Source: Alitta virens (lineage: Eukaryota; Annelida; Polychaeta; Phyllodocida; Nereididae). From it: DNA of 64,000 nt. Under the pieces are notes generated by a model. That model saw only the letters and a list, made by a program, of their open reading frames with translations. It had not been told where the DNA came from and made no database searches. Location: assembly GCA_932294295.1 (NCBI GenBank), contig OW028580.1:6849374-6913373 (forward strand). Direction: 5' to 3'. The position numbers and the translations under genes are program-made. Below are positions 59,021 to 64,000 of the stretch, in pieces. Each line of letters opens with the position of its first letter. Positions within the stretch are counted from its first letter, which is position 1.

Positions 59021-60741
59021 GTGGATCAGGGGACCGAAGGCCAGGTGCTTGACGGGGAGCAGAGAGAAATTTTATTTTTAGACATGCTCTACGAAAAGAA
59101 TATAATTGGTGCGGGTGTAGATGATATAGTCATGAATGAAAACGATGAACAGGCTGAGGAGGTTGTCGATGAGGGCCTCATTGAACCTCACATGATATTT
59201 GATGGCCCCGATTATGTAGTGAATTTCCACAGACACATTGAAGTTAGGAATATCAAAGACATCGAGTTTGATGGTGGAGTTGCTCGAGAGACGGTGTACA
59301 GTGTACATTTTAATGTAAATTGGGCTGGTGTTAATCTCAGGGACATCATGGGCGGTCTGGAGGAAGTGATCGAAACCATTATTACTCGACTTAATGAGAG
59401 CTATAATGCTCAAGACCTCGTCCGGTTTTTCATTCAAAATGAGGCATTTTACAGCCCCCACTCTAGCGGTCTAATACCCCTGCACCAGCTCACCATTTTC
59501 AAAATTGTTGAACTCCTGGAAAGTCTGCTGCAGTCTGATGAAGATCTTTTTCTAGATGAGCCTCTAGAGATTCATGTGGGCGTCATTAGAAACCTACTGG
59601 TGGCTGGTGTTAGTTCAGGCATTAACTATATCGAAGACCTGCGTAGATTGAAATGTATATGTGAAATTAAAAACACCGACAATTTATGTCTGGCTAGGTC
59701 AATAGTGGTCGAAGTGGCCAAGGCAAATCTCGATGCAACTCCTGTGTCTAACAAGCAAGCGCACAATCTCGCTCAGAATGAGTACAAGAGGGTGAACAAT
59801 GGTAAAAGAAATGCTCAGGCTGTTGAAGCTCAGAGGCTTCACACCACCGCTGGATTTTACCTTGAATATGTACCGGTTTTCACTGATATACCCTCTTTCG
59901 AAAGAGTAGCTAACGCACGAGTAGTAGTTTTTGGCAGAGGATCTAGTGTCAGGCCTATCTATGTGGGTGATGACTGTAGGCAGCGTACTATTTATTTATT
60001 ATATCAGCGCGACCCTCTAGATCCAAAAGCGGTAGGGCACTTTCATACAATAATCAAGGTGCACTGTATCTTTGCAAAGTCGGCCTTTTGCTCAAAATGT
60101 TTGACGCCCTATGACAAGAGATATGGACATGCGGGCTGTGACCAGTGCTCATCCTGTAAAGCAGAGTCATGTCCTATCCTGGACATTGAGAAGCACTGCT
60201 GTCAGGTATGTAATCGCTTCATGCACTCTGTGGCTTGCAACCAGCGCCATTTAGAAAATGGCACATGTTCAAGTTCCCATCGCTGCAGAGGCTGTGGTGT
60301 GTTCTACAAGCCTGGCGATGACCACAAATGCGGTACACGCGAGTGTAAGATTTGCAGAAAGCTGGTCACAGGTGTGCATTTCTGCTACATACGTCAACAA
60401 AAACCCAAGGCCGTGTCATGCAAGTATGTCTTCGCCAACTTTGAGGCTGACCCCACTGGCAAATTTCATTTGCCCAACCTGCTTGTGGCCCACTGGGAGT
60501 GCTCCTACTGTATAGGGGTGAGTTACCGCGACAATCCGCGCTGCTCACACTGCGGTACTGCATGTGACAAATGCACTGACAATGTCGACCCGAACGCTGC
60601 TAGGGGCAATGCTGAGAGAGACGTATGTATGATCAGTGGAGACTGCGGGAAGAGAGGAGTTGCCTTTTTTGGTGAAAATGCTGCCACAGACTTCTGTCAA
60701 TTCTTGTTTAGGCGTGAATTTGAGGGTACACTCTGCTTTTT
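59021..60741 (+). pseudogene. polB: polB segment 1: N-terminal and zinc-rich region, exonuclease motif I
   Basis: The frame is open from before 59021; the first ATG in it is at 59084, and whether a splice acceptor upstream is used is unclear. The first ~340 residues are unassigned. Residues around 60088-60390 hold many CxxC and CxxH pairs (CSKCLTPY, CDQCSSC, CCQVC, CRGCGVFY, CKICRKL), probably zinc-binding. VFANFEADPTGKFHLPNLL (60428-60484) corresponds to exonuclease motif I (D-x-E). The first acid is Asn here (codon 60437-60439). The frame shifts in the five-T run 60737-60741. Confidence 0.8.
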
Positions 60742-61520
60742 CACAATGGTCAGGCTTACGACGCATACTTCATGGCAAAATACATCTTCTGCAGCATGAG
60801 GAAGCTCCCTAAAGTCATTTACAGGGGGAGTAAAATTGTTGCTATCGATGCGGGGAAGTTCAGAATCATAGACTCTTTAAACTTCCTGACATTCCCTCTC
60901 AGTCAGATGCCCAAGGTGTTTGGGCTGCAGGGTGTTAAAAAGGGGACATTTCCTGTCTTTTTCAACCAGAAGGAAATGTGGGACTACGTCGGCCCCATGC
61001 CCCACCCGTACTGCTACAGAGTGAACAGGATGAAGTCAAAAGCCAGAGAAGAGTTCACCGGGTGGTACGTCCAGCAGAGGGGTAAGGTCTTTGACTTCAA
61101 GAAGGAGATACTAGCCTATTGCGAGGATGATGTTAACATTCTGCAGGAGAGCTGTAACTCGTTCAGGAGCTGGCTCCTCGGCATAACATCCAGAGAAGAA
61201 GTTGTTGATGTTGGCGAGGGAGGCGAGAGAGAGGTTAAACTCATCGGAATTGACCCCTTCCAGTATAACACCCTGGCCAGTGTGTGTATGGCGACTTATC
61301 GCCAAATGTTCTTGACCGAGAAGTACTCTGTCTCGCTCGGAGATGGTCGCAATGTGGAGGGCTACCTTCAAAATGACCAATTGCAGCTTGTTGACACGGC
61401 GGGTGGCTCTGTTGACATGGGTAGTGTAGAGATAAAGGGCATGGAATTTGTTTCAACCCCCTTTGCTAGAATGCCTTCATGCGGTTTTGCGGGACTTGAT
61501 GCACACAGCCGAGTATCAAT
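60742..61520 (+). pseudogene. polB: polB segment 2: exonuclease motifs II and III
   Basis: It begins with HNGQAYDAYF (60742-60771), the motif II region. It then reads MPKVFGLQGVKKGTFPVFFN, typical of these polymerases, and YCEDDVNIL (61117-61143), motif III with its Tyr and Asp. Useful similarity ends near HSRVSIIW at about 61500-61525, after which the matching sequence continues in the next frame. Confidence 0.78.
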
Positions 61521-61539
61521 CATTTGGCCAGAGACACGG

Positions 61540-61982
61540 AGTGACTATTCTCCATGCACGAAATGGGGGCGAACATCGAGTGATAAACCAAACCAAGGAT
61601 GGGTGGTTGAAACTGGATGGTTACCATCAGGACACTGTGACAGGGAAAGAGACAGCCTGGGAATTTCTTGGCTGTGTGTACCACGGGTGTAGGAGGTGTT
61701 ACGGTGGCCCCAACACACCTGCTAATGTCAGACACCCCCACACAGGCGAAAGCCTGAAATCGCTCTATAAGCGAACAGAAGCAAGGCTGGCGTATCTGAG
61801 GAGGGAGCTGAACTTTGAAGTTCACCTCATGTGGGAATGCGAATTCACAAACATGCTTACCACGAATGAGAGACTGCGCGAGATTGAAAGAAATTGTGAG
61901 CTGCTACCTCGCCTGGATCCACGGGCCGCTTTTTACGGCGGTCGAGTGAATGCAGTGAAGCTGTATCATGAGGCAATAGAGG
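61540..61982 (+). pseudogene. polB: polB segment 3: linker and region before motif A
   Basis: It reads GVTILHARNGGEHRV, EFLGCVYHGCRRCYG and DPRAAFYGGRVNA. These are segments conserved in protein-primed polymerases of animal elements. The frame then shifts by one at GAGGTTGGGC (about 61977-61986). Confidence 0.78.
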
Positions 61983-63314
61983 TTGGGCTATGTGGACATC
62001 TGCTCCTTATACCCTATGGTACTGAAGAATGATGTCTTCCCAGTAGGGATACCAGAGGTAATCATTGACCCCCCTCCTCAGGACATTCACAAATACTTTG
62101 GTCTCATTCAAGCACGCGTCAGACCTCCTAGAGGACTCTATCACCCCTGCCTCCCCCTACGTTCAGGCGGTAAGCTCCTATTCCCACTCTGCAGCAGGTG
62201 TGCACATAATTCATCTCCAGACCCCTGTAAGTGTCCAGACTCTGAGCGTGACTTAGTAGGTACTTGGACGTCTGTTGACCTCGAAGACGCCCTCAGAGTA
62301 GGCTATGTGGTAATTAAAGTGTTCGAGGTCTATCACTTCAAGGAAAGGGCCAAGTTTGACAGGTCCCAGGACACTCCGGGGCTGTTTTCAGATTATGTTA
62401 ACTTATTTCTTAAAGGGAAACAGGAGGCATCGGGGTGGCCTTCTCCGGATATGACTGAAGAGGCAAAAACTGAGTACATTGAGCAGTACGAGTCTGTTGA
62501 AGGTATTCGTCTTGACAGACAAAGCATTTCACTCAATCAGGGGAAGAGGGCCACGAATAAACTGCTCCTGAATAGCTTCTGGGGTAAGTTTGGCGAAAAT
62601 AATAACCACAGAACGCACAAACTCACAGAAACAGGAGCAGACATTTTCAAACTGCTGGTCAACCCATCTATCACTCTCCGAGGTATGCATGTCTTGGACA
62701 CCAATCGCTGCATGATTGAGTATACGCACTCGGAGGGGTTCCTCCCCGAAATGACGCATGTGAATGTTTTTATTGCAGCTTTCACCACGGCTAATGCAAG
62801 GAGCCGTCTTTTCAACGTCCTGCATAGTCTGGAGGAAAGAGTGATCTGTTTTGACACCGACAGTGTAGTTTATGAATATACAGAGGGGGACGATAAGCAA
62901 TATACACCGGACATGGGTGATCACTTAGGTCAGTGGACGAATGAGCTGGGGAGTAACCAGTTCATCTCGTGCTTCGTGAGCAGTGGGCCGAAATCTTACG
63001 CATTCTTGACTAATGACGGCGACAAGACAACGAAGCTCAAAGGCTTCACTTTAAACTACGAAGTCAGTCAACTTTTGAACTTCGATAGTATCTGCAAACT
63101 GGTGTTGTTCTGGGCTGACCCTGACAACAATCCGCTGAGTGATGAAGATGTCGGTGATGAGCAGCCACATGTTGCGGTGCCGTACAGTAAAATAAGGCGT
63201 AATAAGTATGAATTTAAGCTTTTCAATAGAGACGAGATCAAAAGGTTCAAAGTGACTTACTCGAAGAGACGCCTCATCCCGGGCACATATGACACTCAAC
63301 CTTTTGGTTTTTAG
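61983..63314 (+). pseudogene. polB: polB segment 4: polymerase motifs A, B, C
   Basis: GYVDICSLYP (motif A DxxSLYP, 61986-62015), NKLLLNSFWGKFG (motif B, about 62556-62594) and CFDTDSV (motif C DTDS, 62847-62867) are all intact. They are followed by GPKSYAF (62985-63005) and TTKLKGFTLNYE (Kx(K)G region), both typical of the protein-primed branch. The polymerase active-site residues are therefore preserved even though upstream frames are broken. Confidence 0.85.
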
Positions 63315-63679
63315 GTGAAATTCCTCATTACCACATTATTTGGCACTTTACTCCAGCTCCACCAACACTACCTGTCCACCATTTTCTATGTATGACTATA
63401 TTTTCACAGTAATTGCCCAGTTTGCATGTAATTGTTTTCTGTGTCACTCTATATTATGTATATTCTTCAAAGCATCAATTTTGACCACTTATTTATTGTA
63501 TAGGGTGCATTTCACACCAACTGTATATATTTATTTATTTATATATATTTATTGTTACTGTCAAGAGAAACCGCAATGAAATGTATTGACATTAATGTGA
63601 TTCCGATAATAAATTATTGTCTGTTTAAAATATAAATATCATTGAGTTGTTACTATTTACCGAACACTTTAAGGACAGC
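63315..63679 (+). other. 3' flank of polB, no gene
   Basis: AT-rich 3'-UTR-like sequence with TTTATTTAT repeats near 63530. Confidence 0.5.
63608..63613 (+). terminator. AATAAA polyadenylation signal, about 290 bp after the polB stop
   Basis: A perfect AATAAA followed 12 bases later by TGTTT. Consistent with, but not proof of, a transcript end. Confidence 0.4.
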
Positions 63680-63797
63680 CACTAAGCACTAAGCACTAAG
63701 CACTGTGCACTATGTACACTGTGCACTATGTACACTATGTACACTATGTACACTATGTACGCTATGTACACTATGTACACTATGTACACTAAGCACT
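63680..63797. repeat. 9-bp tandem repeat ACTATGTAC with ACTAAGC leader
   Basis: CACTAAG units pass into about ten ACTATGTAC units, then return to ACTAAGCAC. Confidence 0.88.
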
Positions 63798-64000
63798 TCC
63801 AGGCTTTAACGTGTAATGGCACTTTTCACTAGAGAATTATGCTTTGAAATTGGGCCTTTTCACAATGAAAATGGAAATTCACAGGCAACCTTCTTTTTTA
63901 CCTCATAAAAACAACAGACATGGAATTTAAATCTCAAAAAATGTATTGCATGCAATGAAGAAAAAAATAAAAATACATTTTACACACGCACATAGATGTT
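63798..64000. other. Right end of window, nothing recognised
   Basis: Short AT-rich sequence without a recognisable feature. Confidence 0.5.

Larger units (their letters stand above)
59021..63314 (+). pseudogene. polB: Protein-primed family-B DNA polymerase of a Polinton/Maverick-like element, three frameshifts
   Basis: Four consecutive frame segments together cover a protein of about 1,400 codons. They comprise an N-terminal region, a Cys/His-rich region, 3'-5' exonuclease motifs and all three polymerase motifs. Homology is to the viral/organellar DNA polymerase B family that uses a protein primer, found in animals mainly in Polinton/Maverick elements and related viruses. There is no internal stop apart from those caused by the shifts. 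Frame changes occur at 60737-60741 (T run, one base short), between about 61510 and 61545, and at about 61980. The stop is TAG at 63312-63314, followed by AATAAA at 63608. The neighbouring genes of a full element were not found. Either an inactive copy or a sequence with errors; no repaired version is given. Confidence 0.8.

Noticed and set aside
60730..60745. Programmed -1 ribosomal frameshift in polB at the T run
   Set aside because: The direction would fit, but the heptamer C TTT TTC is not a standard X XXY YYZ slippery site. Two further shifts in other places make mutation or sequence error the simpler reading.

Overview
The window looks like nuclear DNA of an animal, most likely an invertebrate: AT-rich, with small exons split by long introns, extracellular-domain exons bounded by phase-1 introns, and many transposon remnants, SINE-like pieces, MITEs and tandem repeats. 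I see no bacterial features. The species cannot be named from the sequence alone. Splice sites below were read by eye (GT/AG, phase agreement, domain continuity).

Left part (1-18 kb): the 5' part of a MAP-kinase phosphatase gene of the DUSP1/2/4/5 type on the minus strand. Exon 1 (17484-17109) carries the rhodanese/kinase-docking domain, exon 2 (12734-12232) a long Ser/Pro-rich linker, and exon 3 (12027-11805) the first half of the catalytic domain. The exon with the catalytic HCxxxxxR loop was not found and probably lies beyond position 1. The remaining ~11.8 kb is intron-like sequence with MITEs, microsatellites and a recurring pair of short motifs (RFX-type X-box plus CTTCCGGT).

Middle part (19-44.6 kb): at least 18 exons, minus strand, of a single-pass membrane protein. 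From N to C the visible order is MAM (second half), LDLa, LDLa, CUB, LDLa, MAM, MAM, LDLa, LDLa, transmembrane helix and a ~190-residue cytoplasmic tail with PPxY and LPxY motifs. The ectodomain recalls MAMDC4/MALRD1, and the tail recalls Nedd4-binding adaptors. Downstream of 33.5 kb all junctions agree in phase. Two junctions in the 5' half (44322/43810 and 41780/33481) give TGA when joined at the obvious sites. The introns hold several non-LTR retrotransposon fragments, TIR elements and minisatellites.

Right part: a ~13.9 kb satellite (44.71-58.61 kb) of 20-bp monomers in 60-bp units, which are themselves duplicated in 3.4-3.9 kb blocks. It lies immediately upstream of the first visible MAM exon. 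After GA and TA microsatellites comes a protein-primed family-B DNA polymerase reading frame on the plus strand (59.0-63.3 kb), of the kind found in Polinton/Maverick-like elements. It is interrupted by three single-step frameshifts and its exonuclease motif I has Asn in place of Asp. No capsid, integrase or ATPase gene of such an element is visible.
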